Below are positions 1 to 12,300 of a stretch of DNA of 64,000 bases, in pieces (position 1 is the stretch's first letter; each line of letters starts with the position of its first letter). The translations under genes and the position numbers were made by a program. The stretch is from Phanerochaete sordida. Its lineage: Eukaryota; Basidiomycota; Agaricomycetes; Polyporales; Phanerochaetaceae. The stretch is from the NCBI GenBank assembly GCA_019973155.2, contig BPQB01000115.1, positions 16,451-80,450 of the forward strand, read 5' to 3'. The notes beneath the pieces are model-generated. The model was not told where the DNA came from, did not search any database, and saw nothing but the letters and a program-made list of their open reading frames with translations.

Positions 1-261
1 ATGCAAAACAGCTGACAATCCGCATGTACCAGTCCTGCCACCATGACCGACGATTCTATCAAGACTTTCGGTACCACCGTCCCCATGAAGCGTGCCGGAC
101 AACCTGTGGAGATCGCGACTTGCTTCGTCTTCCTTGCGTCGGCAGACTCCAGCTACATCAGGTACGTGTAGACCCACACACAGGAATTATCTGGAGAGTG
201 CTGACCAGCCCTACCCAGCGGACAAGTCATTCACGTCAACGGAGGAGTCGTCATTAATTAG
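1..261 (+). CDS. Short-chain dehydrogenase/reductase, 3' end only
   Basis: Only the last two exons are in the window; the gene continues to the left. An intron ends at base 32 (CTGAC branch at about 12, acceptor CAG). The exon 33-161 encodes a C-terminal segment typical of classical NAD(P)-dependent SDRs: a PATM turn, PMKRAGQPVEIA, and FLASADSSYIS. A 57-bp intron (162-218) precedes the last exon (219-261), which gives GQVIHVNGG, the SDR C-terminal signature, and ends at TAG. In the family this part packs against the Rossmann core and closes the substrate site. The closest types by motif are the glucose/ribitol-dehydrogenase-like SDRs. The nucleotide-binding and YxxxK catalytic motifs lie outside the window, so substrate cannot be inferred. 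Confidence 0.85.
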
Positions 262-365
262 ATATACTGTTGACCCTAACAAAATAGACTGTACAACACC
301 ATAGCTTCCTGTACAACACGCATACGTCGATTGTAGAACAGAGATACATTAAACACACAGGTTAC

Positions 366-3300
366 TCATTGCACACCATCCTCTTCCAATGAGTTGCACC
401 GGTGCTCCAAAGCGGCGATTCGACCTTTGACACCGCTTCCACTGTCTGTCGAGGTAGAGCCACTCCCACCGCGTAGAATCGGACGCATTGGCGACCGCGG
501 CGGACGGATAATAGCGGCGCGCAGAGGGTCAGACTCTCGGACGGGGCTTCTCCCGCACAAAGCAAGCAGATGCGGCGGAATCGGGGGCACTGGCGGTATC
601 CCAGACGGGGGCGGGAGGCCCGGGACGGACGGTGGGGTAGGAAGGATACGCGAACCCGAGCCCGAGCTCGACACCGACTGCCCGCCCTGTTCGTACCGCG
701 GCGAGAGCGACGGCGGGCGCGGTAGCTGGCGCGACCCGCGCTGCGACCGCTGCGATATCTGCCGCCTGACCGCACACTCATCTGCATCGCTCGTCGGCTC
801 CGTCGACGAGTACCCAAACGAGTCGTCCGACGAGTCGAGCGTGGGCCGGCGCGCCGCACGCACGCTCGCGTAGCCGACGCGCGGCGTGTGCTCGCCTTCA
901 TCCGTGGATGCCGACGACGCCGGGAAGATCGCGGACACGGCGGCGCGCCTGGGTAGCCCCGCAGCGGGCCCCGCACGGTTGCGCTCCTGGATGCGCGCGA
1001 GCGCGATGGCACGCTTTTTGTCTTGCACGCGCGACGCGAAGGTGGGCGCGCCGGAGCCGACGCCCTCCATGCGCGGCGTCCTGCCGGGGCTGAGGACCGC
1101 CTGCGCGCCCTCGGGCTCGCTGTCGGTGGCCGCCGACACGCGCTGCGCGAGGCGCTTCGTGGTGCGCAGCGAGGTCGCGCGGGTTGGTGGGCGCGGGCTT
1201 CTGTTCACCTTCGCGGAGTGCAGCACGGCCTCGACCTCGTCGTCAGAGCCTGCGCCGTCTTTGAGCTGGAGGTTTCCGAGTTTCTTCGGCGGCCTAGGGG
1301 CCGCGTTCATGCCGTCCATGTCGCTTGTCGAAAGTGAAGTCGAGTACAGGCTGCTATCCGACTCCTCGCTTGAGATGGGCGGCGGCCGCAGCCCCGAGCT
1401 GGGGCGGTCTGGGTTTGTGACGCGCAGAGAGCCGGCGCGGCTCGTCGGGTACGGTGGCAGCGGCAGGTCGTCCTCCGGTTCTTCCTCTACCGGCGTGACA
1501 GACAGCAGCTTGTTACTGGAGGCGAGGGCGGCGATGCTCGTGCTTGATAGCGGGGGTCCCTCGGTCGCGTGCGAGCACAGCGATTGAGATGACTTGATGT
1601 ACGCGCCGGCCGCAGAGAGCAGGCCTGCGCTGGGTGGCGGGTCGATCGAGATGAGGTTGAAGATGCGGACGGGCAACGTGACGGAGACGTCGGGCGATAA
1701 GGAGCCCGCGCTGATGGTGACGCGAATCGAGTATTCGACCTCCAGCAGGCGGGATCGAGTGATAGACAGTGCGTCGGCCTTGTCACGGTGTTTGAGTGCG
1801 CCCGACCATTTCAGTCAAGCGAGGACTCACCGGGAGCTGGATGTAGTGAATGAAGTCAAATTCGCGTCCCGGTGGGACCCCGGTCCACCATCCCTTGGCA
1901 CTTGCATGGCCTCTTGCGACGCCCTCGCACATTTCGAGCACGGACTCCGCCACAGCCTTGTGTGTCGTAGCGGTCTGGCAAGCGTCCGCGTCCCTGTCAC
2001 CGCCGGCGTTGAGGCCAGGGCGCGGCCGGAAGACGGTGATCGTCCGCACGAGGGTCAACACGAGGCTCTTGACAGTCTTCTTCGAATCGTTCCCGACATG
2101 AAGGTTTACCGGACAACGCGAACCCGCTGCCCAGTGCAAGCGGTGCATCTGAGCCGTGAGCTTGACCTTGGACGAGTTGCCCAGCAAAGCGAGGCTCTTG
2201 GCGGCGCTGGCTTGCAGAGGCCGCGGCGCCGAACGAAGGATCGTGGCGGGATCGAGGTACGGCCAGACCTCGCACTGACGGTAGAAGTGGGCTATGGACC
2301 GCTTTCCTGTGTCACTATCCCTGACTTTCATTGATCTGTGCATGCATGGATCAGCGTCTGTGTGTGTAAAATATCGGCAGCAAGACGTACACCATCGCGA
2401 TATAGCGAACCAAGGCTCCGCCGGTGAGCGTTAGCATACCTTTGGGACTCCCGAAGGAGCTATCGGTCGGCAGCTTGAAGGCGAATGGCATAACATGGAG
2501 GCCTTCGACACCGGGAGCGAAGCCTTCACCGTCGGGAGCCGATGTGTAGAGGTTCGCAGAGGCATCGGTCACGGCAGACAAGGGTGCACCGCAGTGGAAA
2601 AATGTATGGTGTGCGTCCTCACTTGCGACGACTTCGTATCCAACGACGCGGATCTTGCCCTCGGAAAGCAGAATTACGCCTTCCTTCCTCCCCCGTTTCC
2701 GTATGCGGACCTTGATATGGCCGCGCAGATGCCCGCCCTGGACGCACACGTTGCTCTCGAGCACGATGTCGACCTCGACGCGGGCGCGCGCCTTGGCCTG
2801 CTCGTACGCGACGGCGTGTTCGCGCCGCGCCTTCCTGTCCGGCGCGTGGCGCGCGTACTCGGGGACGATGGCCGCGCCCGCCCTGAGGCGCGCGTGCGAG
2901 TCGCCGAGCAGTGCTTTGAGCTCGGCCGCGCTGCGCGCATGCGGGCCCCCGAAGCTGAGGAGAGTTACGTCGCGCGGGAGCGCGCTGCCGGCATCCGGAG
3001 CCTCAGGACAGCCTCCGAGGGAGAGGGACGCGCGGGGCGCTGCGCTCAGGCTGCGGCGCGGTACGGGCACGGGCAGGCCCAGAACGGTCGCCGCGCCGCC
3101 CTGCATGGCTATCCGTGATACCTCGGGCGCAGGGCCTCTGGCAGTGCGCGGGTCGTCAGGCCCTGGGGAGGGTCGTGGCGGCGCGCAGTCGAATGTAACA
3201 GACGGTGGCAGCTGGGAGATGGGGGCTTGAACGTGCGTGGGAGGCGGCAGAGCCAGAGGGTGTGGGACTTGGAGGCAGCGGGGAGCCCTGGGACCCGTCA

Positions 3301-3430
3301 GCGTCCGCCTGGGTTGCCGGGCATTGCTGTCCCGGGAGTCAATGTACGGACGCGATGCATCGCAGCCCGGCAGAGCTTGCACGGGGCCATGGTTGGGGTC
3401 CCGGGTGTCGATGCCTAAGCCTACCGCCAT
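366..3430 (-). CDS. Arrestin-like (alpha-arrestin) trafficking adaptor
   Basis: Three exons: 2391-3430, 1831-2335, 366-1739 (972 aa). The first 215 residues are Pro/Arg-rich and probably disordered. From about residue 218 a beta-sandwich arrestin N-domain begins (VEVDIVLESN, then LVRYIAMV near 340), and the conserved KRSIAHFYR segment (about 358-366) leads into the C-domain, which ends with IRVTISAGSLSPD and RIFNLISIDPPP near 515-550. The rest (about 420 aa) is a low-complexity, Ser/Pro/Arg-rich tail. LPPY at about 609-612 fits the LPxY form of a WW-ligase binding motif, so recruitment of an Rsp5-type ubiquitin ligase to membrane cargo is the likely role; this is inferred from the family. The intron at 2336-2390 has donor GTACGT and joins in phase 2. 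Start ATG at 3430 is the first in the open frame; a later start is possible because the N-terminus is unconserved. Confidence 0.82.
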
Positions 3431-3896
3431 GCCGTACAGTGAGGATCAGCGGGAACTCGGGAAGCATTCGGAGGCGGAGCACTCGCCTTGCTGAACACAG
3501 TCAGCAATTCGGCTGGCAGGGAGCAGACCAGCGCATCGCGATGCCGACGCAGCATCTGTCAGCCAGCTGCTCGAAGGCGTGGGTGCCTGGATGGCTGCGG
3601 CTGGCAGAGACCATCACGGTGCAAGTCCAACTTCCAACGGTAACGCAGGCGCCCAGATAATGCGCGATTGAAATATGCCGTACGTGTATTAGTCTGGTAT
3701 TAGATGTGCCGCGTACCCTGCCAGAAATACATGCAGGACATGTGGACGAGCTAAATAAGTGTGCTACCGTGTCTACGGTCAGGTCCAAGATAGGTTTAAA
3801 TAAATACAAAGTTCACGAGGAGTGGCTAACCTTGCCTTTTGGACCGCCCTGACCGACAGTTGCCAGACAGACGGCCGAAGAGGATAGATAAGGTAT
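3431..3896. other. Intergenic, no gene seen
   Basis: This interval lies upstream of the arrestin-like gene and downstream of the GNAT gene, both on the minus strand. The short open frames here have no recognisable motif and no splice sites that extend them. It presumably holds the arrestin promoter and the GNAT 3' UTR. Confidence 0.5.
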
Positions 3897-5036
3897 TTAC
3901 CAATGTCCCAGGGTCACAAGGTTCCTATCGAAACCTAGCTCCAGCCAGGAGTCTACGCCAAGCACGGGTGCCGACCCGGGACTGAGCCCGAGAAACCCCA
4001 CGCGATCGTACACTTTGGCAGCCGCAGGGTTGTTGTGCGCCACATAGAGCACAACTTTCTCCTTTGACTTCAATAGACTGCAGGGCGACATTCAGGTTAT
4101 CGCCGGGCAATCGACGAGGGAAAGACATACTGTTTGCATACGCGGCGGACCAAGCGCTCTGCGCAACGGCGCTGCCTCCATCGCGGGTTGGTGTAGACCT
4201 TGGTGATCGCAGCGACAGAGTCACTTGTCCTCGTCACGGCAACAATGGACGCAATCTCCGGGGCCTTCCCGGGTTCGGCTATCTCGTGTACCCAGAGTTG
4301 GGCTTTCGAGATCATCAATTTCGCTTCCCGTAATGCGTCCTCGGCACTCAGCAAGAACGGTTCCTGGAGGCGATACGTGGTTAGAGTTCGAGGCACATGA
4401 CAATAGGCTGGGTCAACTGACTGATTCCTGAGCGAAGCCGTAACATAGCTCGGCGCAGCGCACAGCATCGTCGTCCCTGGCGAGACGTAAATCATAGCTG
4501 ACGCCAGGAAGCACGCTATGCGACCGCGGCCGGAACGACTGCGCCGTGCACTGCGTGAATTTGGCCGCATAGTAGGCAGGATCGAGGTCCAGGCCAACGC
4601 CGACCTCGCCGGTCCATAGTGTCGCGAAGGTGCGGGTGATTTGCTCGGGGGCAAACACGGAGAATACGCGTTCGGGACGCACATTCTGTGCCAGGGCACG
4701 GGCCAGGGCGCGAAGTCGCCGACGCGCGGGCTCGCGGTCGTGCTCGGCGGATGAAAGGGTCGTGAAGATGAAGACAGGGTAGCGGCCGAGGGATCCCTCG
4801 GTGCAGCTGAGGACGAAGTCGACTGTGGGCGCGTCGAACCTCTCTGAGGTTGTGCAGGTGATCCAGATGCCGCTGGACGGCTCGCCTCGACGCTCCTGTT
4901 CTCTACTCTGCTCGGCGTGGGGGAATATGATGTTGGAGTCGCAGGGGTGACGGCGGAACGTGTCCCATACGAGACTCGGAAGATCTGAAGAGGAGGTGTA
5001 GACGTCGATGCTGAAGTCAGCTCCTACTGAAGGCAT
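3897..5036 (-). CDS. GNAT-family N-acetyltransferase
   Basis: Three exons: 4422-5036, 4131-4363, 3897-4077 (342 aa). Introns have donors GTCAGT and GTATGT. The N-terminal 200 residues are poorly conserved. The C-terminal third carries the GNAT fold: APEIASIVAVTRTSDSVAAI (beta4), KVYTNPRWRQRRCAERLVRRVC (motif A, acetyl-CoA loop and helix) and VVLYVAHNNPAAAKVYDRVGF (motif B). That last segment is the usual fungal form of the GNAT C-terminus. The acetyl-CoA loop reads R-Q-R-R-C-A, so the glycine of the usual Q/R-x-x-G-x-G/A is Arg here, which may weaken or alter cofactor binding. The substrate is unknown; similar fungal proteins are annotated only as acetyltransferases. Start ATG at 5036 opens the frame and has no better in-frame candidate. 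Confidence 0.82.
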
Positions 5037-6276
5037 GGCTGCGGATAGCGAGGATACAGTGAGGAGTTTTGAAGGGACAGGAAGATGCCACTTGGTATGG
5101 CTGGACCCTCAGGGAGAGATCTGGCATTTATAGGCGTGGGCCGGCCACTGTAAACAGACTGGCCTGGTCGTCATCTTGGCAGAGTCGCTGACATGACTCG
5201 ACACTCCCTTGCCTATTACAATATGTCACACTATACGGAGATTGATGCGTCCGACGCTTGTGGGTTAGCGCATGTAGGAGAGCGGGCAGCGGCATCCAGC
5301 TCGAAAGAGGGCTTCTGCCGGATCACAAACGCGCGGTAGGGTCGATATCCGGAATCTACGGATGGCTTGTGACGACATTGGCAATCTGAGACTGAAAGTA
5401 CAAGGACAGCTGTGCCGGGCGAAGCCACCGACCGTTCGCCGTCTGGGGCGCCGCGGCTTCTAAGGACAAGAGACTCACCAGGCGCTTCGAAAACTTGAGC
5501 CTCCGGTGACAGGTGTGCCCTTGCACACGCTGCTGACCGAAGCCACCGAGGTGTTTCGACGGGCGCGATGCACAGCGAGGCCGTCTAATGTTGGAGTGAG
5601 AGAGGTAGCGCTCCCGAGAGCCTACTCGGAGCGTCCAGGGGAGTCACAGTCGGATGCTGCGACCCGTCAATGAGCGCGGGATAGAGTCAGGGGCGGAGAT
5701 GGTCGGGAATTCGCCTGGATGGCTTACTAAGCCCTTGTAGAATTGCGCGGGTATGATGCTTAATGTCGTTCAGCAGAGCCGGGTGCCGGTGCTTCTGGTG
5801 CAGAGCCAATGCGTGGTTACCGGCGGCGCGCCGCGTGTGGACGTCTGACGTACCGACGCGAATGACAGACTCTTTTCGGAGTAATCAACACCCGGCGTAA
5901 GTGCGGGATAAGTGAAATGCAGTTACCTTTGTCAGTCGGAAGGCGGGGGGCTGGCGGGAGACTTGGACATTGCCATGGGGCTAGGGAGAGGCGGGAATGG
6001 GTAATTTGCAGCAGGCGAGCGCAGTTCCCGAGGACCGCGTGTTTCAAAAGCGCGAGGGCGATGGCGGCCGCGTGGACGGGTACAGCTTCCAGTCGACATT
6101 AGTGAACTAATCCATGACGTCCCTGTGGGAACCTTTCGACTATTCCGTGTTTTGTTTGCCCGGCGGCCTGGTGGCGTCCCACTTGTTTTGCCCTGGCGCC
6201 AACCGCCCAGGCTTTGCTCCCGCGCTTTCGCAGCTGCTTTCGCGGGTCAACTCGAGAAAGTCACCAGACACACAGC
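5037..6276. other. Divergent intergenic region, nothing coding recognised
   Basis: About 1.24 kb between the start of the GNAT gene (minus) and the start of POP3 (plus). Open frames are short and overlap in several frames, as random GC-rich sequence does. A short CA-rich run (about 6298) lies just inside the POP3 coding exon. Both promoters should be here, but I see no distinctive element. Confidence 0.5.
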
Positions 6277-7352
6277 ATGGCTGACAGACACGCAAAAACG
6301 CACACACACAAGTCTAACAGAGCTCGCGACAACCTCGAGCGCAAGGTAGTCTACAAAAGCGTCCTCGACAATCCATTCCAGGTCCGATGGTGCGCCCCGC
6401 GTCACGCGTTCATGATATTCGTGCCAACTCCTGCCACAGGCCAAATGTACCTGAGAACATCCAGAATGCCGTCCTCGCCCGTGTAATTTCCGCCCTAGAT
6501 GGCGTCGCGGATGCGAATGCCAAGGCACAGGCTGCTAGTTGGAAGAGGAAGCGGGCTAAACAAACAACTGGGGCGGCGTCCAAGAAGCTCAAGACGGCTG
6601 AACTCACCAGCTCCGTTGCCGACATACATGTGGACTTGCCAACTCAGCCTGACAACGAGGCATCTCATCCATACGGTGATGCCCCTGCTCCGTCCTCAGA
6701 TGATGCAATTTTGCCACCTATCCACAACCATCTCACGGTCGGCATTAACGAAGTCACAAAGTCATTGGAGCTTGTGGCTAAATATCAGCGGAGTGGCGTT
6801 CCCCCAGAGCAACCTGATTCGCTCGCGAAGTACACACAGAACTCGAGGCTCGTCGTCGTATGTCTTCCGGACATAAACCCGCCAATCCTTGTAGGTCATC
6901 TGCCAAACCTAGTGGCGGCATGCAACTCCATAAGGAGCTCCGGGGACCACCACAAAACTTGGCTCGTACCATTGCCCAAGGGTGCGGAACAGGCCCTGGC
7001 CGCGGCAATAGGCCTCAAGCGGGTTGCAACCATCGCTATCGAGGTACGGCGCGTCATCCGACGCGTAACGTCAGAACTCATCATCTTTCCAATCCAGGGC
7101 TCAGCGCCGCAATTTTCCTCCATCGAGCCGCTGCTGGAATCCATTCCCGTTGTTACAGCACCCTGGCTGTGTCCGACGCCTGCTGCGCGGGCCGAACTCG
7201 TTCCCACGCACATCAAGCAGCTCAAGACGACCGCCCCCAAGGACATGCGGGCTGCCAAGGAGCTCAGGGCAAAGGGTAGAGCGGAGACCAAGCTGAGGAA
7301 ACAGGCGAAGGCCGCCAAGATCCCAAAGAAGGTTGTGATAGCAGTGCCTTGA
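6277..7352 (+). CDS. POP3: RNase P / RNase MRP subunit POP3
   Basis: Two exons, 6277-6389 and 6440-7352 (341 aa), joined across a 50-bp intron that restores the codon for Trp in VRWPNVPENIQ. The N-terminus contains KVVYKSVLDNPFQVRWP, the segment that identifies fungal Pop3. A Lys-rich nuclear signal (KRKRAKQ, KKLK) follows near residue 80-95. The middle part (NSRLVVVCLPDINPPILVGHLP, KTWLVPLPKGAEQALAAAIGLKR) corresponds to the L7Ae-like half of the protein. The C-terminus is basic (KAAKIPKK). Pop3 is an RNA-binding subunit of nuclear RNase P (tRNA 5' maturation) and RNase MRP (rRNA processing). The family is poorly conserved, so the call rests on the N-terminal motif and overall layout. An in-frame upstream ATG (6214) exists, but the one at 6277 fits the family start. 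Confidence 0.8.
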
Positions 7353-7845
7353 CCTACTCATGTCTCGCGTGGACGACGTAACTGTAAGCGATATTAGGAT
7401 CCTGCACGGCCACCCTCGATTGTGTTACCGAGCTTTCCGCGCCCCTGAGGTAAGATGCGTGTCACGTATAATGAGTGTTGTGCGGAAATGATAGCATTTA
7501 CGTGGGCCGTTGTCCTCGCAGTGATGACAGGTGGTGCCCTGGCGGCGTGACAGGCGTGAAAGATAAGTTCCGGAATGCAAGGGCCAATGGCAGATTCCCA
7601 CCATCCTCATGTGCTCTCTGGATACGTGGCCCAATTTATTTCCGTCCCGCTGTTCTGTCCATTCCACCTGTACTGGGCCTGCGGATCCTTCGAACGACTA
7701 TCCATCCCCTTTTGGGACGACGCTCTGATCAAGCGCCGACAGTGAAGGTTTCCTCTGAACCATTCGAACCGTTAGTATGGGAGTTCAGACACTCCACAGC
7801 TTAATTAACCAAGGCGATGACAGACACCGAGTCGTACGAGGATAG
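7353..7845. other. Intergenic between POP3 and DCD1
   Basis: The two flanking genes run in the same direction. This 493-bp stretch should hold the POP3 3' UTR and the DCD1 promoter. I see no gene or clear motif in it. Confidence 0.5.
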
Positions 7846-9306
7846 ATGTTTATTGCCATCGTTGGTACCCGCCTATCGGGCAAATCCACGGTCCAAGAAT
7901 ACCTCGTCAATTTCAAAGGCTTCAAAGTGCTTCGCCTAGTTGACCGGGACAATAGCAGCGTGAGTTTGTTGGTACACGTATACGCATTTCCGCGAGCTCA
8001 CTGTGCCTCGTGTACGCTAGGACGGCGGACATTCGCCATACTCGCACGGACCTACCTCGTCGAATGCATCGTCCGTGCAGAGCCTCGACGACGCGAACTT
8101 TCTGCAGGTGGACTCGCCGTTCGGCACCACGCGCAGCTTTCGCCCGACATCCTTTCTCATGATGCACTCGCCGATCACGCCGACGTTCTCTGGCGTGGCG
8201 GACACGCCGCCGAGCCCCGCAGAGGGCGCACTCGCCTTCACAAGCCACACGGAGCTGCTCGACTACGTCACGAAGAACTGGCGCGCCGACTTCGTCACGA
8301 GCGACCTAACGAGCCAGCACCTGCTCGAGAAATTTGCGACGCGGCCGTTCTTCATGGTCGTCAGCGTCGACGCGCCGATCCTCGTGCGCTACAACCGCTG
8401 TCTGCAGTGCGTTTGCCATTTGTGGCTGACATCATGTGGCCGGAGCTCATGTCTGGATGACGTTTGAAGGGCAGGCCGCAGTGACAACACCCTGCAGACC
8501 TTCGTGCAGGAGCACGACGAGCACTTTTACGGGCCGGCGAGCGGCGAGGGCGTCGCACAGGACGCCCAAGTCGCCGCGCATCCGCCTCTGCAGAGCCTGC
8601 ACCGTCTCGTCAACCTGCACGTCATCAACGCGTTTGGTAGCATCGAGGATCTGCATCGGCACCTCGAGAGCCTCGACCTCGCGAACCCGGAGCGCCTCCG
8701 ACCCGGATGGGATACCTACTTCATGCGGCTTGCGTCGCTCGCGTCTCTCAGGTCAAACTGCATGAAGCGACGAGTCGGGGCAATCCTTGTGCGACATAAG
8801 CGCATACTATCAACAGGGTGCGTCGATCTCAAGGGCGGCGAATTTTTACTCTCTCACAGTCAATTATGTGCAGGTACAACGGAACGCCAAGAGGCCTCAC
8901 AAATTGCAATGAGGGCGGATGCACACGTTGCAACACCGCAAGTGAGACTTCAGACGAATGTGTATGTCTCCACGCGGAAGAGAATGCACTCCTTGAGGCA
9001 GGTCGCGATCGAGTCGGCGACGGCGCGGTGCTTTACTGCAATACGTAAGAAACGACCGTCGATCTACCACGATCCCTCGCTGAAAGAAATCATTCGTAGG
9101 TGTCCGTGCCTAAAATGTACAATTAAGATTATACAGACTGGCGTCCGAGAGGTAGTTTACAACCTCAGCTACAAAGTGTAAGTCGTACATTTGCTTGAAG
9201 ATCGCCGGCTGACATGGTTCCTCCCGACAGAGACGATGCTTCGGCAGCGCTCTTCAAAGAGGCTGGCGTGACACTGCGCCGACACGCACCACCACCAGAT
9301 ATCTGA
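7846..9306 (+). CDS. DCD1: Deoxycytidylate (dCMP) deaminase
   Basis: Six exons: 7846-7959, 8021-8406, 8482-8817, 8874-9044, 9100-9177, 9231-9306 (386 aa). It converts dCMP to dUMP, feeding thymidylate synthesis. The zinc-dependent deaminase motifs are complete: CLHAEENALLEAG (His312 ligand, Glu314 proton shuttle) and CPCLKC (Cys339, Cys342). Upstream, TGYNGTPRG and NCNEGGC match the conserved substrate-side segment of dCMP deaminases. The first 20 residues read IVGTRLSGKSTVQ, a P-loop-like G-x4-GKS/T motif; fungal Dcd1 proteins carry such a kinase-like N-terminal region. Exon 6 is only 76 nt and adds DDASAALFKEAGVTL plus a short tail. The gene converges on TTI1 with only 52 bp between stop codons. 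Confidence 0.93.
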
Positions 9307-9358
9307 TACCCAAGCATCATCCACCACTTGTAAATCACCGCATATATTCATCCAGGGC

Positions 9359-12300
9359 CTAGCAGGCCAGCACGCTTTCGATGTTCCGTGAAATATCCCA
9401 TCTTGACTCGCGCAGGAACGTGCATGTCGAGATATCGCCAGCGGTCGCCGACAATGCAAGCCAAACCGCGTCTTCGTGCTCGATGCAGAGCGCCTTGAAC
9501 AGCCTCACCGCACAGGCCTGCAACTCCTCGTGTGCACCCGCGTGCAGGAAGCGCCGACAGGACACGATGACCTCCCACGCGACCTGATTCTGCGCCTTTA
9601 CGCCGGCGACGGAGGCCGCCATCGTGTTTAGGATTGACACGTAGAGTCGGTGCGAGTGCGTGTACGCTGAGCCGGTGCCGACGCTGGCCGGGCCGCGCCG
9701 CGAAAGCGCGTTCGTCGCGTCCGCCTGCTCGAGCTGCCGGAGCATCTTCCGGACGCGCGGCCAGACGTCGTCCCACACGCGTCTGTACATGAACTCGCCG
9801 ACGTGCGTCGCCAGCGCCTCGATGAGACCCGCTGCAGCGCGCGTCACGAATGGCTCCGGGTCGGAGAAGCGATTCAATATGAACGGCCACGCATGGTGGA
9901 TGGACTGAAGCAGTGCGGAGTTGGGTAGGACCGGGACGGCTGAGCTGAGCAGGCTCAGAATACGTGCTCTGATCATGGCCGAGCCGTGCGTGAGGAAGTA
10001 GAGCGAGCGCGAGACAATCAGCTTCGTCAGTGCCTGCGTCGGGGTTGGCGGGGGCTCGGCCAGGGGGTCTTCTGCGGTGGTCGGAGCTTCTTGAGGAGCT
10101 TCTTCGTCATCCTTCTCGCCCCACGCTCTCCGAGGGAAAGGACCGGGATCGGGTTCAGGCGCTTCGTCGAGAGGATCCGTTGGCTGTTCATGACCATTGG
10201 CGAGCCAGTCACACAGTTCGGAAAATTTCTCTGCGTCGCGTTGGGCTCGTGTTTTCGCAGGCTCGTTCGTTTTAGAGCTCTCAGGAAGGTGAATTTCGTC
10301 CGTCCCGATGACGACGACGACCTCGAGTAGTACTGCGACGAGACCGTCGACGATGACCTCGTAGCCGTGATACTCGTCCAGACGGTCGAAACACTCTTCT
10401 ACAACGTCGCCCGCCTTCTGAACCACCTCGCGGCCGACCAGCCGAACGAGAACAACGAGGACTCTTGTAGCGTCCACATCAAGCCACCGGCGGTTCAGTC
10501 TCCGTGAGACGGCGTCCAAAGCGTAATCGAAGTTGGAAAGTAGCAGGTTCGCTGGCGAGGCGTATGATGTGCAGTACGAGATGTAGTGCAGAGTCGCCAG
10601 AGCGGTAGAGGACAGGTGATCGTGATCGGAAACAAGGGCGTTGAGAACTGGGTAGAGCGTGTAGAGCAGGAGATGCGTGAAGCTCGTTTGCAGGACACCG
10701 GCGCATACAGCCAAGGACTGCAGCGCCAAAGCTCGATGCAGAGCGGGAGAAGAAGAACGTGGTTTAGGGCCAGCGCTCTGTCTCGAGACGTCCACTTGCA
10801 TCGGTGCTCGAATTTGGACCAAGCCCTTGATGTGCTCGACAAGCGGTTCCTCTGGCACGGGGACCTGGGGTTTGGCGGTTGTCTCCGCGTCATCCGAGAA
10901 GGCACGGGCTTCCTCGTCCCATAGCTCAGGTAGAGCTTTGGCGAGTCCTCGAGCAAACTTCTCCAGCCTCTTGCGCTTCGGAGTGATCTGAGATTCTTGC
11001 CCGACGTCGAGAGAGACGCCTGCGATGCCTTCCAACAGACGCGTCCCGCACCATAGCGCAGAGATGCTCGCGCTGTCGTCGCTTGCCCGTCCGACACCAA
11101 AGAACCACTCGGCGGCAAACAATCCGTCCTCCTGCGCCGCCTGCCCGAGAGCCCGGAACATGCGCACTAGCGCTTCCTGCGCAGAGCGCGAGGCAACCTG
11201 GCGGAGGTTGACCTCTGGGAAGGTGACAAGCTGCAGAGCCTGCTGGTCGTTCTCGAGCATGAGCTGCGCTGCCGACGTCGATGTCACTGTGAGAGAAGGC
11301 GCTGTCAAATCCAATACGGAGAGCAAGCTCCAACCCCAGCGTTCTATCCCTCCATTAGGCCCAAGCAGTTTGCTCACTTCCGAAGCGACGGTGCGAAGGC
11401 CCTGGCGGCCGTTTCGAGTGATCGCTAGACTACAGATAGCCTCCACGATACGCGCGCTGTGTTCGATTCTCGTGTCCGATTGCGTTGGAATGAGCCGCGG
11501 GAAGCGCATCAGGTGGTCTTTCGCGATGTGGAGGAGTACCTGCAGAAGCTCAAATCGTGCAGGGTCGCCGCAGAGATCAAGAAGTTGTGCTGACGCCTGC
11601 GTTGAAACGTCCGCGAAGTCGGCAAGGGATAGAGAAAGGAGGAAAGACAGTAACAGCCCCTGGCTCTGCGGCAGGGTAAGCAGGGTCGAGCGTAAGATCG
11701 CAGCAGCAAAATTGGAAAGCGCTCGGAGGGCAGTGGCAGAGGGATGGTTGTCAAGAGAATTCATGGTGTTGAGCGCGATGTGGAGCTGCGTGCAGGTTCC
11801 ACGCAGCCATGTCGGCGTACGGCGCGTCACGTATGGCGGTGCAGGTTTGAGTTCCTCTGGTGGTGTATCCGTGTTCAGCTCGGTCAGGTCTTCGAGAGAA
11901 GTTGGGGCGCGGACCGCCCCCTCTCTGACGCAAACTTCATCGCCGATAGCACGAACGATGACGGCTCGCGTCACGTCCAAGGCAAGCGCGACAGACTCGC
12001 CGTTTGCCCATCGCTTGGAGGTCCCGGTCCCAAGCGCAATCTTGCACATACTACTGACGACACCGGGTAGTATGGAGGGAACGAAATCTTCTGGGAGGTA
12101 ACGCTCGATGAGAACGCGAAGGACCTTTAGAGAGACGCGCTGTAGTGGAAGATGCTGTGAACTAGACGCGTCAAGCAGCGAGTTCACGGTCTGGCCGAGG
12201 ACAGGGATGAATGGACGCGTCCGACTATGTGCTTGAAACTTCGCAAATATGTCGTTCGCTCGCAAGTCGCGTCCAACCGGGCCTTCGTCCGGAGTCCTCT

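Noticed and set aside
11025..12101. Open frame of 358 codons on the plus strand opposite TTI1
   Set aside because: Antisense shadow of a long GC-rich exon; no motif, no introns, and the minus-strand protein is clearly TTI1.
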